From Planctomycetota bacterium (GTDB lineage Bacteria > Planctomycetota > Brocadiia > Brocadiales > Brocadiaceae), in assembly GCA_016235875.1 (NCBI GenBank), contig JACRII010000132.1, positions 1-64,000 on the forward strand: a stretch of DNA of 64,000 bases. Direction: 5' to 3'. The position numbers and the translations under genes are program-made. This document shows positions 1 to 8,704 of the stretch, in pieces (the stretch's first letter is position 1; every line of letters begins with the position of its first letter). Below the pieces are notes generated by a model that saw nothing but the letters and a program-made list of their open reading frames with translations, was not told the origin of the DNA and did no database searches.

Positions 1-594
1 GCCAATGAGACAAAGGTCAATTTTATATCGGTCAAGGGACCTGCCCTGATTTCAAAATATGTCGGCGAATCGGAACGGGGCATCAGGGACACTTTCAAAA
101 AGGCAAAGCAAGCGGCGCCGTGCATTATCTTCTTTGATGAACTGGATGTGATTACCCCAAGACGCGGAGAAGGAAGCGATTCGCATGTAACAGAGCGTGT
201 CATCGGTCAGTTTCTTACAGAAATGGACGGTATTGAAGAGTTGAAAGGCGTCCTGGTGCTTGCAGCAACGAATCGGATGGATCAGATAGACCCGGCCCTG
301 CTGCGAGCAGGCCGATTTGACTATCTCATAGAAATTCCCATCCCCGATGAAGAGACCCGTTTGAAAATATTCCAGGTACATACAAAGGACAAGCCCCTGG
401 AAAAGGGGTTAGATATGAAGAAATTTGCACAGGAAACCGAAGGGATGACGGGCGCTGATATAGAGTTGATTTGCAAAAAGGCTGCATTAATGACTATCCG
501 TAATGCCATCAGTAAACAAAGCACGAGCAGCGGGGAACTCGTGATAACAGAAAATGATTTTACTCATGCCATCGAAGAGGTAAAGCAACGGTAA
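1..594 (+). CDS. CDC48/FtsH-type AAA+ ATPase, C-terminal part (5' end outside window)
   Basis: The frame is open from the first base, so the gene starts upstream. The visible 197 residues are the second half of a classical AAA module. They show an aromatic pore loop (K19-Y20-V21-G22), a Walker B (IIFFDE, 42-47), and a second region of homology with the arginine-finger segment around 88-107 (AATNR...LLRAGRFD), followed by the helical lid. Walker A lies outside the window. The sequence resembles the D2 ring of CDC48/VCP-like unfoldases more than FtsH, because no zinc protease domain follows. CDC48-like ATPases are known companions of some bacterial gas-vesicle clusters, so a role in remodelling Gvp proteins is plausible but inferred. 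The stop is followed by a repeat-bearing spacer before the histidine kinase. Confidence 0.85.
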   Translation, partial: ANETKVNFISVKGPALISKYVGESERGIRDTFKKAKQAAPCIIFFDELDVITPRRGEGSDSHVTERVIGQFLTEMDGIEELKGVLVLAATNRMDQIDPALLRAGRFDYLIEIPIPDEETRLKIFQVHTKDKPLEKGLDMKKFAQETEGMTGADIELICKKAALMTIRNAISKQSTSSGELVITENDFTHAIEEVKQR

Positions 595-621
595 TATATT
601 GTAAACGTACCATTGAATGCC

Positions 622-685
622 TGTCATTCCGAGCAAAGCAAGGAATCTTAAGATTTCTCAGTCGCTCCACTCCTTCGAAATGACA
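622..685. repeat. Imperfect palindromic repeat (TGTCATTCC...GAAATGACA)
   Basis: The spacer between the AAA gene and the histidine kinase contains TGTCATTCCGAGCAAAG and, about 45 bases on, the complementary tail TTCGAAATGACA. A related arm pair (TTGTCATTGCGAG ... CACAATGACA) occurs at 19024-19120, there interrupted by a G/C palindrome. This marks it as one of the dispersed intergenic repeats of this genome. Confidence 0.6.
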
Positions 686-753
686 ACTTTCTTTTGACGT
701 TTACTATAAATACTTTATATGCGATTTATCTTCACAACGGCTAAATTTAACAA

Positions 754-3516
754 ATGAAGAAGTTTAACGAATCGTTGTTAAAAAAGTCATTACTAGCAAT
801 TGTCATTATAGCCCTCTCTGTGCCTGCAACATTCTTTCTGAGCTACAACCTGATTAAAACTCATGCAAAAAATACCGCACTCAAGGATATGGCAGTCATT
901 GCGGAGTCGTATAGAGGACAGGTCTGTCAGTTTCTGGAGATGACCAGACGACGCGCCCAGGATTTTGCCAGTGACGGTTTTATAAGAACCCGGCTTCCAA
1001 AGGAAATTCGCGGAAGGGAAGTTTCCGTCAATAATCTTAGTAAATACCTTACAGAAAACAAGATTACCCTTGACGAGAGCATAAAGACAATCCATGTCCT
1101 CTCAATGGAAGGACGGGTTGTAGCATCCACAGATAACGCCGAAATTGGAAAGGATTTATCCAATAAGACCTTTTTTGTAAAAGGGAAGGATGCTATTGCC
1201 CTGGTAGAAAATCCGGCCGGACATGAGGGAATGCCGGAACTTGCAGTCTCTGCCCCTATTTTTAGCATGAGTAAAAAAAAGGCAATCGGTGTCCTTGTCA
1301 ATACCATCCGGCTTTCAGAGTTGAATAAGATTTTATCGGGAGAATATCGTAAGGAACTGCATTCGATTCTCTTGGATAAAGGAAGATGGAAGAGCATAGA
1401 GGTCTATCTGGTTAACAGAGATAAACGCATGATTACAAATTCCATATTTGTAAAGGACGCTGTATTGAAACAGATCGTTAACACGCTTCCAGTTGTAACG
1501 GGTCTGACAACGAAGAAAGAAATGGCCGGGTTTTATAAAGATTACCGGGGTATCGTGGTGGCGGGGGCATCAAACCCCATTCCTCAACTGGAATGGGTTT
1601 TATTGACAGAGATTGACGAGGATGAGATACTTTCGTTTATGAAACTCATGCTCATGAGCGCTCCCATACCTGCCGGTATTATCATCATAGTGGGCATGTT
1701 ACTCTTTATCACTTTTTTTAAGAAACATGCAATAGCTGAGGTTGCATTTGATGCGACGGGAAGACCGATTCAAATGCTCGGAACGGTTCAGGATATTACT
1801 GAACAGAAGCGGATGGAGGAAGAGGCTGATCTGTTGCAGACGCAGGCAGAAAAAAGATTGAATGAGCAATTGTGCCTGACGGCATTAAGTGCAGATATAG
1901 GCGTTGCCCTTATACAACGTGGCAACCTGAGGGATATATTGCAAAAATGCGCAGGATTCCTGGTTAAAAATCTTGATGCGGCGTTTGCCCGCATCTGGAC
2001 GTTCAATAAAGAAAAAAACATGCTGGAACTACAAAGCAGCGCTGGGATGTATACACACATTGACGGTACACATAGCCGCATACCTGTAAGCATGTTCAAG
2101 GTTGGTCTTATCGCCGAGGAACGTAAGCCAATTCGTACAAACTCTGTAATTGGTGACCCAAGAGTGCCCGATCAGGAATGGGCAAGGCAGACGGGAATGG
2201 TTTCTTTTGCTGGTTATCCACTGATTGTCGAAGACCGCCTGGTGGGAGTTATGGCGATATTCGCTCAAAAACCGCTCACGGAAGTTACCTTTAAAGCATT
2301 GGCGGCGGTATCGGACTCGATAGCACTGGGCATCGAATGTAAACAAATAGAAGAGGAACAGAAAAATTTAAGAGAACAGCTCTATTATTCGCAAAAGTTA
2401 GAATCAGTTGGCACCCTGGCAGGAGGTGTCGCCCATGACTTTAATAATATCCTGGCAATAATAATAGGCTATGGAAATTTGTTGGAAAAGAGTGTAGGAA
2501 AAGGCAATCCATCCCAGATTTATATTCAAAAGATTCTGAAGTCCGCAGAACGGGCTACTAATTTAGTTCAGGGACTGCTTGCATTTAGCAGGAAACAGGA
2601 AAGCTGCCCAAAACCTGTATCGATAAGGAAGATTCTACTTACGGTAAAGAATCTCCTTTCGAGGCTTATTGGTGAAAATATTGTACTCGATATTGCACCA
2701 GCAAATAAAGACTGCGTCGTGATGGTAGATTGTGGTCAGATGGAGCAGGTATTGATAAACCTAGCAACGAATGCGCGGGACGCCATGCCCAACGGGGGCA
2801 AGCTGATCATACGGGGAGATATGGTGGAATTGGACAGTGAATTTATAAGAACCCATGGATACGGTGAAATCGGGGCATATGTGCGTATATCTGTTTCTGA
2901 TACGGGTATCGGTATGGATAAAGAAACGCAACGGAGGATTTTTCAACCGTTCTTTACAACCAAGGAGGTGGGAAAGGGCACTGGTCTTGGACTATCAATT
3001 GTGTATGGAATTATAAAGCAACATGGGGGTTACATAAATGTTGAAAGTGAACCTGGCAAGGGCGCCACATTCAGGATTTATTTGCCACTGGCTAAATCAA
3101 CAGTTGAAGAAGGAAAACCAACACCACTGCCAGCTTACCCCAATGGAACAGAGATGATACTGGTGGCAGAGGATGAGGAAGAGGTCAGAAATCTTGCAAA
3201 GTCACTCCTTGAAGAGGCAGGCTATAAGGTTATAGCAGCAGTAGATGGATATGACGCGATAAATAAATTCATGGAAAATAAAGACAATATCAATCTTCTG
3301 TTATTGGACGTGATTATGCCAACAAAGAATGGCCGGGAGGCGTATGAAGAAATAAGGAAAATTCGACCCGACATAAAAGCGCTCTTTATGAGCGGTTATT
3401 CTGAGAGTATTGTTCACAAAAAAACCATCCTTAAAGAAGGTTTCCCTTTTATTTCCAAACCCTTTTCTCAAGCGGCGCTTTTAGAAAAGATCAGGGAAAT
3501 TCTGGATAATGAGTAA
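754..3516 (+). CDS. Membrane hybrid sensor histidine kinase (dCache-GAF-HisKA-HATPase-REC)
   Basis: 920 aa. An N-terminal membrane helix (about 12-33) and a second one (about 305-330) bracket an extracytoplasmic Cache-type sensor. After the second helix only the tail of a PAS domain (PAC, ending DITEQK, about 334-350) remains, then a GAF domain (about 370-535). The kinase core follows, with the phospho-acceptor H561 in the HDFNN motif, an N-box with NARDAM, and G-boxes DTGIGM and GKGTGLGLS. The C-terminal receiver (about 800-915) has its acceptor at D852 (LLLLDV). The gene ends inside the start of the next gvpF/L gene (8-base overlap), so the two are probably translated together. That ties this sensor to gas-vesicle production. 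The signal is unknown, and no obvious Shine-Dalgarno precedes the ATG. Confidence 0.92.
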   Translation: MKKFNESLLKKSLLAIVIIALSVPATFFLSYNLIKTHAKNTALKDMAVIAESYRGQVCQFLEMTRRRAQDFASDGFIRTRLPKEIRGREVSVNNLSKYLTENKITLDESIKTIHVLSMEGRVVASTDNAEIGKDLSNKTFFVKGKDAIALVENPAGHEGMPELAVSAPIFSMSKKKAIGVLVNTIRLSELNKILSGEYRKELHSILLDKGRWKSIEVYLVNRDKRMITNSIFVKDAVLKQIVNTLPVVTGLTTKKEMAGFYKDYRGIVVAGASNPIPQLEWVLLTEIDEDEILSFMKLMLMSAPIPAGIIIIVGMLLFITFFKKHAIAEVAFDATGRPIQMLGTVQDITEQKRMEEEADLLQTQAEKRLNEQLCLTALSADIGVALIQRGNLRDILQKCAGFLVKNLDAAFARIWTFNKEKNMLELQSSAGMYTHIDGTHSRIPVSMFKVGLIAEERKPIRTNSVIGDPRVPDQEWARQTGMVSFAGYPLIVEDRLVGVMAIFAQKPLTEVTFKALAAVSDSIALGIECKQIEEEQKNLREQLYYSQKLESVGTLAGGVAHDFNNILAIIIGYGNLLEKSVGKGNPSQIYIQKILKSAERATNLVQGLLAFSRKQESCPKPVSIRKILLTVKNLLSRLIGENIVLDIAPANKDCVVMVDCGQMEQVLINLATNARDAMPNGGKLIIRGDMVELDSEFIRTHGYGEIGAYVRISVSDTGIGMDKETQRRIFQPFFTTKEVGKGTGLGLSIVYGIIKQHGGYINVESEPGKGATFRIYLPLAKSTVEEGKPTPLPAYPNGTEMILVAEDEEEVRNLAKSLLEEAGYKVIAAVDGYDAINKFMENKDNINLLLLDVIMPTKNGREAYEEIRKIRPDIKALFMSGYSESIVHKKTILKEGFPFISKPFSQAALLEKIREILDNE

Positions 3517-4528
3517 AATAGCCGATACAAACCAGGCTAATAGCATTCTATCGGATACTTCTCCTGGGATATATACTTACTGTCTTACCAGGACACGGGT
3601 ATCATTCCCGCATACCATGATGGGCATTGACGGTGTGCATGAAGTCTACTCTGTGGAACAAGAAGGTATTTTTGCTGTACTCAGCCACGTATCCTTAAAG
3701 GAATATAATGAGGAGACACTCGATAAAAATATGACTGTTGTGGCATGGCTTGCACCCAGGGCGAAGAGGCATGAAGATGTAATAGAGTTTGTTATGACGC
3801 ATGCGACATTGAACCAGAATGGTATCTCGAATTCCCCCCTTTCACCCCCGCTCCCTTTCTCCTCCTCAGTGAGGGGGACTGGGGGAGGAATACAAGGGGA
3901 CAATGAGTATTCCCCGCCCCTGGTGGGAGGGGTTAGGGGAGGGGGTGAACTGTTACCAAAAGAAGATACTTCAACAGGGCAACACACACCGGTCGTTCCC
4001 TTGCGGTTTTGTACGATTTATAAAAACCAGGAAGGCCTCTTTAAGACCATAATGCCCCATAAGGAACAGATCATAAATTTTTTGGATTATACCGCAGATA
4101 AGACCGAATGGTCGGTAAAGGTATTTTGTGACAAGACAATTTTTGTAAAATATTCTGACAAAAATAAAGAACCCTCAGCAACGACTGCTCAGACATCATT
4201 ATTGCCTGGAGAGGCGTATTTATTGGCAAAGAAGATGCGTAAGATAAAGGAAGAAAATTTTAAGCAAGACCTTCAAATGTATTTGAAGGATATTGATTTC
4301 ACATTATCTCAATTTGCCGATAGCTACCGGTTCTTGCAGTGCACTGATAAAAGTATCCATGGCAGGCCGCTTGATATGGTTATGAACACGGCCTTTCTGG
4401 TAGAACAGCAGACCTTTAATATGTTTAAAGATACTTTGGATATGCTGGCGGAAAAGTATAGGAATGAAGGACTGGTGTTTGAATTTTCCGGCCCGTGGCC
4501 TCCCTATAATTTTTGTCCAGCGTTATGA
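3509..4528 (+). CDS. gvpL: Gas vesicle protein GvpF/GvpL family (copy 1), with in-frame repeat insertion
   Basis: 339 aa. The GvpF/L family supplies minor structural or assembly proteins of gas vesicles. Recognition rests on the N-terminal 'YTYCLT' strand, the alternating alpha/beta pattern and the family-typical end (GPWPPYNF). The family is normally about 240-280 aa. The excess here is a roughly 43-residue Gly/Pro-rich stretch at about 108-150, encoded by a GC-rich palindromic repeat (see repeat entry 3832-3957). The insert keeps the frame and contains no stop. The start overlaps the upstream kinase gene. Whether the insert is tolerated as a surface loop or damages the protein cannot be told from sequence. 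Confidence 0.85.
   Translation: MSKIADTNQANSILSDTSPGIYTYCLTRTRVSFPHTMMGIDGVHEVYSVEQEGIFAVLSHVSLKEYNEETLDKNMTVVAWLAPRAKRHEDVIEFVMTHATLNQNGISNSPLSPPLPFSSSVRGTGGGIQGDNEYSPPLVGGVRGGGELLPKEDTSTGQHTPVVPLRFCTIYKNQEGLFKTIMPHKEQIINFLDYTADKTEWSVKVFCDKTIFVKYSDKNKEPSATTAQTSLLPGEAYLLAKKMRKIKEENFKQDLQMYLKDIDFTLSQFADSYRFLQCTDKSIHGRPLDMVMNTAFLVEQQTFNMFKDTLDMLAEKYRNEGLVFEFSGPWPPYNFCPAL
3832..3957. repeat. Coding palindromic element, copy 1 (inside gvpF/L-1)
   Basis: A C-rich then G-rich palindromic block ending GGGGGTGAACTGTTACC. The translated segment reads ...GGGIQGDNEYSPP / LVGGVRGGGE..., shared almost word for word with the inserts at 5718-5881 and 16036-16149, in the same orientation and the same reading frame. 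The left terminal arm seen in the other two copies (GGTAACAGTTCACCCCC) is missing or diverged here. Confidence 0.85.
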
Positions 4529-4853
4529 AGAACTCCAAAGTCGGAGTGAATAAGAAAGAATTTACAAATTACGAATCTTGTAATTGTATGTGTACACGGA
4601 AAACAGCGTTTCATTGCACTGGTGTTTCCAAAAGAGCAAAACATATTAAACTCCTACGGAGTTTATATGGGAATGGGAAATAATTACTATTACTACAAAT
4701 ATTAAATCCCTAAGGGATTTTTTGACAGCAATTGCTCCAGCGGAGCAATATATTTATAGAACAAAAATAAACAAGCAAAGCGAAACTCCATCGGAGTTTT
4801 ATATTTAACAGGTTAGGCGCTTGTCACAATAGTTTATAGGTTCGAACGGGTAA
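4529..4853. other. Gene-free spacer carrying four hairpins upstream of the IS200-type gene
   Basis: There is no coding signal. The region holds four regular 17-base hairpins (see next entry) and an A/T-rich remainder. It is probably the left part of the IS200/REP-associated element whose transposase starts at 4854. Confidence 0.6.
4648..4799. repeat. Four covarying 7-bp-stem hairpins (REP-like array)
   Basis: The units lie at 4648-4664, 4704-4720, 4732-4748 and 4783-4799. Each has a 7-bp perfect stem and a 3-base loop: AAACTCC/GGAGTTT, AAATCCC/GGGATTT, TTGCTCC/GGAGCAA and AAACTCC/GGAGTTT. The stems differ in sequence but stay fully paired, so the structure is conserved rather than the sequence. 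IS200/IS605 TnpA and REP-associated transposases bind such hairpins. Confidence 0.75.
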
Positions 4854-5318
4854 ATGGCTAATACATATTCTCAAATATATATCCATATAATTTTTGCAGT
4901 GAGAGGTAGAGGCAATTTAATAAGTAACAATCACAAAGACGAACTTTATAAATACATCACAGGAATAATTCAAAACAAAGAACAAAAACTTATTTGCATC
5001 AATGGGATGCCAAACCACATTCATATTTTCATTGGGATGAAGCCGGATATTGCGATTTCTGATTTAGTAAGAGACGTAAAGCATTTTTCAACAAATTTTA
5101 TAAACGACAAAAAATGGGTATCCGGTAAATTCTACTGGCAAGAAGGCTTTGGGGCATTTTCATATTCAAATTCACAAATTGATAAGGTGGTTAAATATAT
5201 CCAGAACCAGGAAAGACACCATATCAAGATATCGTTTAAGGAAGAATATTGGAAAATATTAAAAAGTTTCAACGTTGAGTATAACGAGAAATATTTATTT
5301 GAATGGACAGCTTTATAG
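4854..5318 (+). mobile_element. tnpA: IS200/IS605-family (Y1 HUH) transposase TnpA
   Basis: 154 aa, the usual length of single-domain Y1 transposases. The HUH metal-binding motif is H55-I-H57 (NHIHIFI), and the likely catalytic tyrosine is Y115 in KYIQNQ followed by HH. Family members nick and join single-stranded DNA at subterminal hairpins and leave no inverted terminal repeats or target duplication. Four short hairpins lie directly upstream. No TnpB/IscB partner is present. The gene sits between two gvpF/L genes and reads as intact. A REP-associated (RAYT) function is an alternative to a standard IS200. Confidence 0.9.
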
Positions 5319-5367
5319 TGGCTTGCAAATCTGTTTTCTACAAAACTGGAAAAGGTAAGGCATTATC

Positions 5368-6303
5368 GTGTATTATTATTTATACTGCATCACAAAGGCT
5401 TTACACAAACCACTCATGAACATGGTTGGCATTGGAAACGCTAATGTCCATGCTTTGCAGTATGAAGACATTGTGGCCATTTTATCTGAAGTAGTAATGG
5501 CCAAAATACCTGTATCAAATGGAAACGTGCTGCGCCACGCAGCGGTAATTGAAGCCGTTCGAAAAGAACAGAGCGTTCTTCCCATGCGGTATTCATCGGT
5601 GTTCAAAAACGATGCAAGAGTAATCGAATTCCTGAAAAATCGCTATGCGGTATTTGTTTCAGACCTGGGGCGACTGCACCATAAACTGGAAATGGGGATA
5701 CGCATCATGCAGAAAAAGGTAACAGTTCACCCCCACCTAAACCTCCCCCCTCCCCCTTTCTCCCCCTCAGTGATGGGGACAGGGGGAGGAATACAAGGGA
5801 ACAATGAGTATTCCCCGCCCCTGCTGGGAGGGGTTAGAGCCTGCCCCGTACCTAATACGGGGGGAGGGGGTGAACTGTTACAAAAAAAATGTATGCAAAA
5901 TGCTGAGATTACGCAATCCGGCGTGGAACAGGAATTTGGAGTCAGTGGTCAGTCAACAGAATCGCCGATTTCTGATCCCCAACCACCTGCATCCCCTGCC
6001 ATGTCATATTTACAACAGAGACGCATCTATTATGCGTCTCAGGATGAGAACGATGAATGGGTGAAAGAAGTTATAAAGACCTGTCACGCGCAATTTGAAG
6101 ATATCTGCGTAAAGCACAAAAGAGACACCCATACATCTTTTTCTCAAGGGGTATCTTTAAATTATTTGATCCACAAGGATTCTTTGAATGAGTTTAAAAA
6201 CAGATTTAACGACCTCAAGTCCAGTTTGAACGAACTCCACTTTCTGTGTTCCGGTCCCTGGCCGCCATACCATTTTGTTTCTCCTGGAGATGGGAGAGAA
6301 TAA
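5368..6303 (+). CDS. gvpL: Gas vesicle protein GvpF/GvpL family (copy 2), with in-frame repeat insertion
   Basis: 311 aa from a GTG codon; the preceding AAAGGTAAGG may serve as a ribosome-binding site. The N-terminus (YYYLYCIT) and the end (GPWPPYHF) are typical of GvpF/L. Residues about 118-171 are not family sequence: they are encoded by the palindromic element at 5718-5881. A second low-complexity stretch (about 180-205) follows before the family sequence resumes. The gene lies between the IS200-type gene and the NtrB-like kinase, which starts 14 bases after its stop. Its paralogues at 3509 and 13633 differ substantially in sequence, as expected for separate F and L type subunits. Confidence 0.85.
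   Translation: MYYYLYCITKALHKPLMNMVGIGNANVHALQYEDIVAILSEVVMAKIPVSNGNVLRHAAVIEAVRKEQSVLPMRYSSVFKNDARVIEFLKNRYAVFVSDLGRLHHKLEMGIRIMQKKVTVHPHLNLPPPPFSPSVMGTGGGIQGNNEYSPPLLGGVRACPVPNTGGGGELLQKKCMQNAEITQSGVEQEFGVSGQSTESPISDPQPPASPAMSYLQQRRIYYASQDENDEWVKEVIKTCHAQFEDICVKHKRDTHTSFSQGVSLNYLIHKDSLNEFKNRFNDLKSSLNELHFLCSGPWPPYHFVSPGDGRE
5718..5881. repeat. Coding palindromic element, copy 2 (inside gvpF/L-2)
   Basis: Bounded by terminal inverted arms GGTAACAGTTCACCCCC (5718 on) and GGGGGTGAACTGTTAC (ending 5881). The middle carries the C-run/G-run palindrome shared with intergenic copies, plus an extra small hairpin (CCCCGTACC..TACGGGG) near 5842-5862 absent from copies 1 and 3. It is read through in the same frame as the other two coding copies. 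Confidence 0.85.
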
Positions 6304-6317
6304 CTATAGGAAATAAT

Positions 6318-7802
6318 ATGAAAAGTACAGATTTTGATAATATGAGCCTGTCAGAAAGAAAATATGAGCGTCTTTGCACGATGATCTTTTCGTGTATTCC
6401 CTCATCATTGCTGATGTTTGATCGCAACCTTCGTGTGGTAATTGCCAACAAGAACTTCCTGGAGAAATCACGCCGGACCGAATATGAAACCATCGGAAAG
6501 CACGTTGACGATATATTTCCCAGCGTTATCCTTCAATATACCCGTCTTTCAGAAAGAATACGAACAGTCTTTGAGACAGGTGTGGGAGATAGGGGACGGG
6601 AGATGTATTATCGGTCGCCCGGTCTGCCGACCAGGGTTTATTATTATAATCTGACCCCCCTCGTAGATAACCAGGGGGTTGTCGAAAGCGTTATGCTCAT
6701 CATGGATGATATTACCCAGCAGGTAAGTTTGCGTGAGAAAGTCAGACAAACGGAGCGTCATCTGGCCGGTGTGGTCGAAAGCGCCAACGATATCGTTACC
6801 TCGTTGGATCCAAAGGGGATGATCCTGACATGGAACAATGCGGCAGAGCGAATTTCCGGTTACATAGAAAGGGAATTGTTGAGTAAGCCTCTGACATCAA
6901 TCTGTGCAGATACGCAAAAGGCAACATTGGTTTCCATCATCGAGGGTCTTTCGAGAGGAAAAACGGTAAAGCACATTGAATTAGGCCTCAAAACAAAGAC
7001 GGGAAAGATAATCCCCATTTCATGGAGTTTCGCTCTCATGCGGGATGATGCGCAGGCGGTGGTTGGCATTGTGGGTGTTGGACAAGACCTTGCCGAGAGA
7101 CGTGAACTGGAAGCACAATTATTTCACTCGGCAAAGCTGGCCTCCCTTGGAGTAATGGCCGGCGGTATAGCGCATGAGATCCGAAATCCATTAGGCATCA
7201 GCTCTGCCGCTGCCCAGCTTTTGCTGGAATATCCGGAAAATGAGACACTCAGGAAGGAATGCGCGCAAAAAATTTATTCGGGCATCAAACGCGCATCGCA
7301 GATCATTGAAGAATTGCTGAAGTTTTCACGCCCTTCGGAAGGACGTTTTGAGCTTACCAATATCAACGATGCGATTATGGAAACCCTGACCTTAATTGAA
7401 AAACAACTGGTATTAATGAGAATCGAGATTAAAAAAAATCTGGACCAGCATATCCCTCTCATCAAGGTTGAAAGAAATCTCATGAAGCAGGCATTCTTGA
7501 ATATGCTTCTCAATGCGGCTAATGCCATGCCGGACGGCGGCACTTTGACACTAACAACCGCCACTGACGGAAAGAATAGCGTTATGATCGGCTTTAGGGA
7601 TACCGGCTGCGGTATTCCATCTGAAAATGTTGATAAGATATTTGACCCGTTTTTTACCACGATGCCCGTGGGCAAAGGAACGGGACTCGGGCTGTCAATC
7701 ACCTACAGCATTATCAAACATCATGAAGGCGCTATCCATGTGGAAAGCACCGTAGGAAAAGGGACTGCCTTTACGATCAAATTGCCGATAAAGAAGGAGT
7801 GA
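6318..7802 (+). CDS. NtrB/AtoS-like sensor histidine kinase with two PAS domains
   Basis: 494 aa. The frame is open further upstream, but the ATG at 6318 follows the gvpF/L stop and a TAGGAAAT ribosome-binding-like stretch, so it is the better start. There are no membrane helices: this is a cytoplasmic sensor. PAS 1 spans about 15-130 and PAS 2 about 150-270 (LDPKGMILTWNNAAERISGY). HisKA has H286 in HEIRNP, as in NtrB-like kinases. HATPase motifs are NAANAM, DTGCGI and GKGTGLGLS. The stand-alone receiver at 8318 is the obvious partner, now separated by a repeat-flanked insertion. No sigma-54 activator gene is seen in the window. Confidence 0.9.
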   Translation: MKSTDFDNMSLSERKYERLCTMIFSCIPSSLLMFDRNLRVVIANKNFLEKSRRTEYETIGKHVDDIFPSVILQYTRLSERIRTVFETGVGDRGREMYYRSPGLPTRVYYYNLTPLVDNQGVVESVMLIMDDITQQVSLREKVRQTERHLAGVVESANDIVTSLDPKGMILTWNNAAERISGYIERELLSKPLTSICADTQKATLVSIIEGLSRGKTVKHIELGLKTKTGKIIPISWSFALMRDDAQAVVGIVGVGQDLAERRELEAQLFHSAKLASLGVMAGGIAHEIRNPLGISSAAAQLLLEYPENETLRKECAQKIYSGIKRASQIIEELLKFSRPSEGRFELTNINDAIMETLTLIEKQLVLMRIEIKKNLDQHIPLIKVERNLMKQAFLNMLLNAANAMPDGGTLTLTTATDGKNSVMIGFRDTGCGIPSENVDKIFDPFFTTMPVGKGTGLGLSITYSIIKHHEGAIHVESTVGKGTAFTIKLPIKKE

Positions 7803-7832
7803 AATAAATATTTTAGATTTACGGTAATTATT

Positions 7833-8257
7833 CAGGCACAAAGGCAGAAGGCACAGAGAGGGAAGGGAATGGTAAAAAGTTATAGAGATTTAATCGTTTG
7901 GCAAAAGTCAATGCAATTAGTGACACAGGTTTATCGTAAAACAAAAATATTGCCAAGAGAAGAACTCTATGGTCTCGTTGCTCAAATACGGAGAAGTTCA
8001 GTTTCTATACCCAGTAATATTGCCGAAGGATACGGAAGAAACTCAACAAACGACTACCTTCGATTTTTACAAATAGCGAGTGGCTCTCTTTACGAATTGC
8101 AAACTCAACTGGAAATTTGCCTGAATTTAGAGTATTTGTCAAAAGAAGATTTTGAAAGCATTGATGAACAAAGCAGAGAAATAGAACGTATGCTCAGTAG
8201 TTTAATTAAAAAAGTGGGTGTGAACAAATAACTTTGTGCCTTCTGCCTTTGTGCCTG
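7833..8257. mobile_element. Inverted-repeat-flanked cassette carrying a four-helix-bundle gene
   Basis: The arm at 7833-7858 (CAGGCACAAAGGCAGAAGG...) and the arm at 8232-8257 are reverse complements over 26 bases with one mismatch. They enclose exactly one gene (7869-8231). The cassette lies between a kinase and a receiver that look like former neighbours. No transposase is inside, so it is either mobilised in trans or the gene inserted into a repeat. Confidence 0.7.
7869..8231 (+). CDS. Four-helix-bundle protein (23S rRNA intervening-sequence protein family)
   Basis: 120 aa. It matches the four-helix-bundle/IVP family: an opening 'YRDLIVWQKSM', a central 'IRRSSVSIPSNIAEGYGR', then 'YLRFLQIASGSLYELQTQL'. 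Family members were first found encoded in intervening sequences of 23S rRNA genes of spirochaetes and are now known at many unrelated loci; the biochemical function is unknown. The gene is flanked within 30 bases on both sides by the arms of a 26-base inverted repeat, which suggests it travels as a small cassette. GAGAGGGAAGGG precedes the ATG. Confidence 0.9.
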   Translation: MVKSYRDLIVWQKSMQLVTQVYRKTKILPREELYGLVAQIRRSSVSIPSNIAEGYGRNSTNDYLRFLQIASGSLYELQTQLEICLNLEYLSKEDFESIDEQSREIERMLSSLIKKVGVNK

Positions 8258-8317
8258 AGCAGTTACAAATCGTAATTCTTTCCCTGGTGTAATAAAATAA
8301 ACATAAAGGAAACCGTA

Positions 8318-8704
8318 ATGTCAGAAAAACCACGGGTACTGATTGTAGACGATGAAGTGGACATGTGCTGGGCATTGGAAAATATATTGATGCTGGAAGG
8401 TTACAAGACGCATACAGCAACCAGCGGAAAAGAGGGACTCGAATTGATCCGGCAGTTGCATCCAAATATTGGCATGCTTTTCCTGGACGTCAAACTTCCC
8501 GACATCGACGGTCTAAAGTTTGCCAGTTTTGCCAAACAGCACTATCCGCAAATAAAAATTATTATCATTTCCGGTTATTATTACCGTGACAGCGAGGCAG
8601 TCCAGCAGGGTCTTGCCAATAGCCTCTTCGACGGCTTTATCGGCAAACCCTTTAACATTTCAGAAATACGTTCGGCCATAGAGACGATTGCGCCTTCGCA
8701 ATAG
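8318..8704 (+). CDS. Single-domain response regulator (CheY/Spo0F-like receiver)
   Basis: 128 aa, a receiver domain only. The acidic pocket is in IVDDEVDM (about 6-13), the phospho-acceptor is D57 (LFLDVKLP), and a conserved lysine lies in GKPF near the end. With no output domain, it must act by protein interaction or phosphotransfer. ATAAAGGAAACC precedes the ATG. It lies downstream of the NtrB-like kinase at 6318, from which the IVP cassette separates it, and upstream of gvpA. Control of gvp expression or assembly is the natural guess. Confidence 0.9.
   Translation: MSEKPRVLIVDDEVDMCWALENILMLEGYKTHTATSGKEGLELIRQLHPNIGMLFLDVKLPDIDGLKFASFAKQHYPQIKIIIISGYYYRDSEAVQQGLANSLFDGFIGKPFNISEIRSAIETIAPSQ

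Noticed and set aside
3646-3987. Long - strand open frame across the gvpF/L-1 insert
   Set aside because: It exists because the palindrome lacks stops on both strands; no ribosome-binding site, and it is antisense to a clear gene.
4648-4799. Regularly spaced hairpins resembling a small CRISPR array
   Set aside because: Stems differ in sequence, spacing is uneven (about 11-39 bases between units) and no cas genes are near; they fit transposase-associated hairpins.
5804-6064. Alternative frame within gvpF/L-2
   Set aside because: Produced by the repeat insert; it lacks a start signal and overlaps the true gene.
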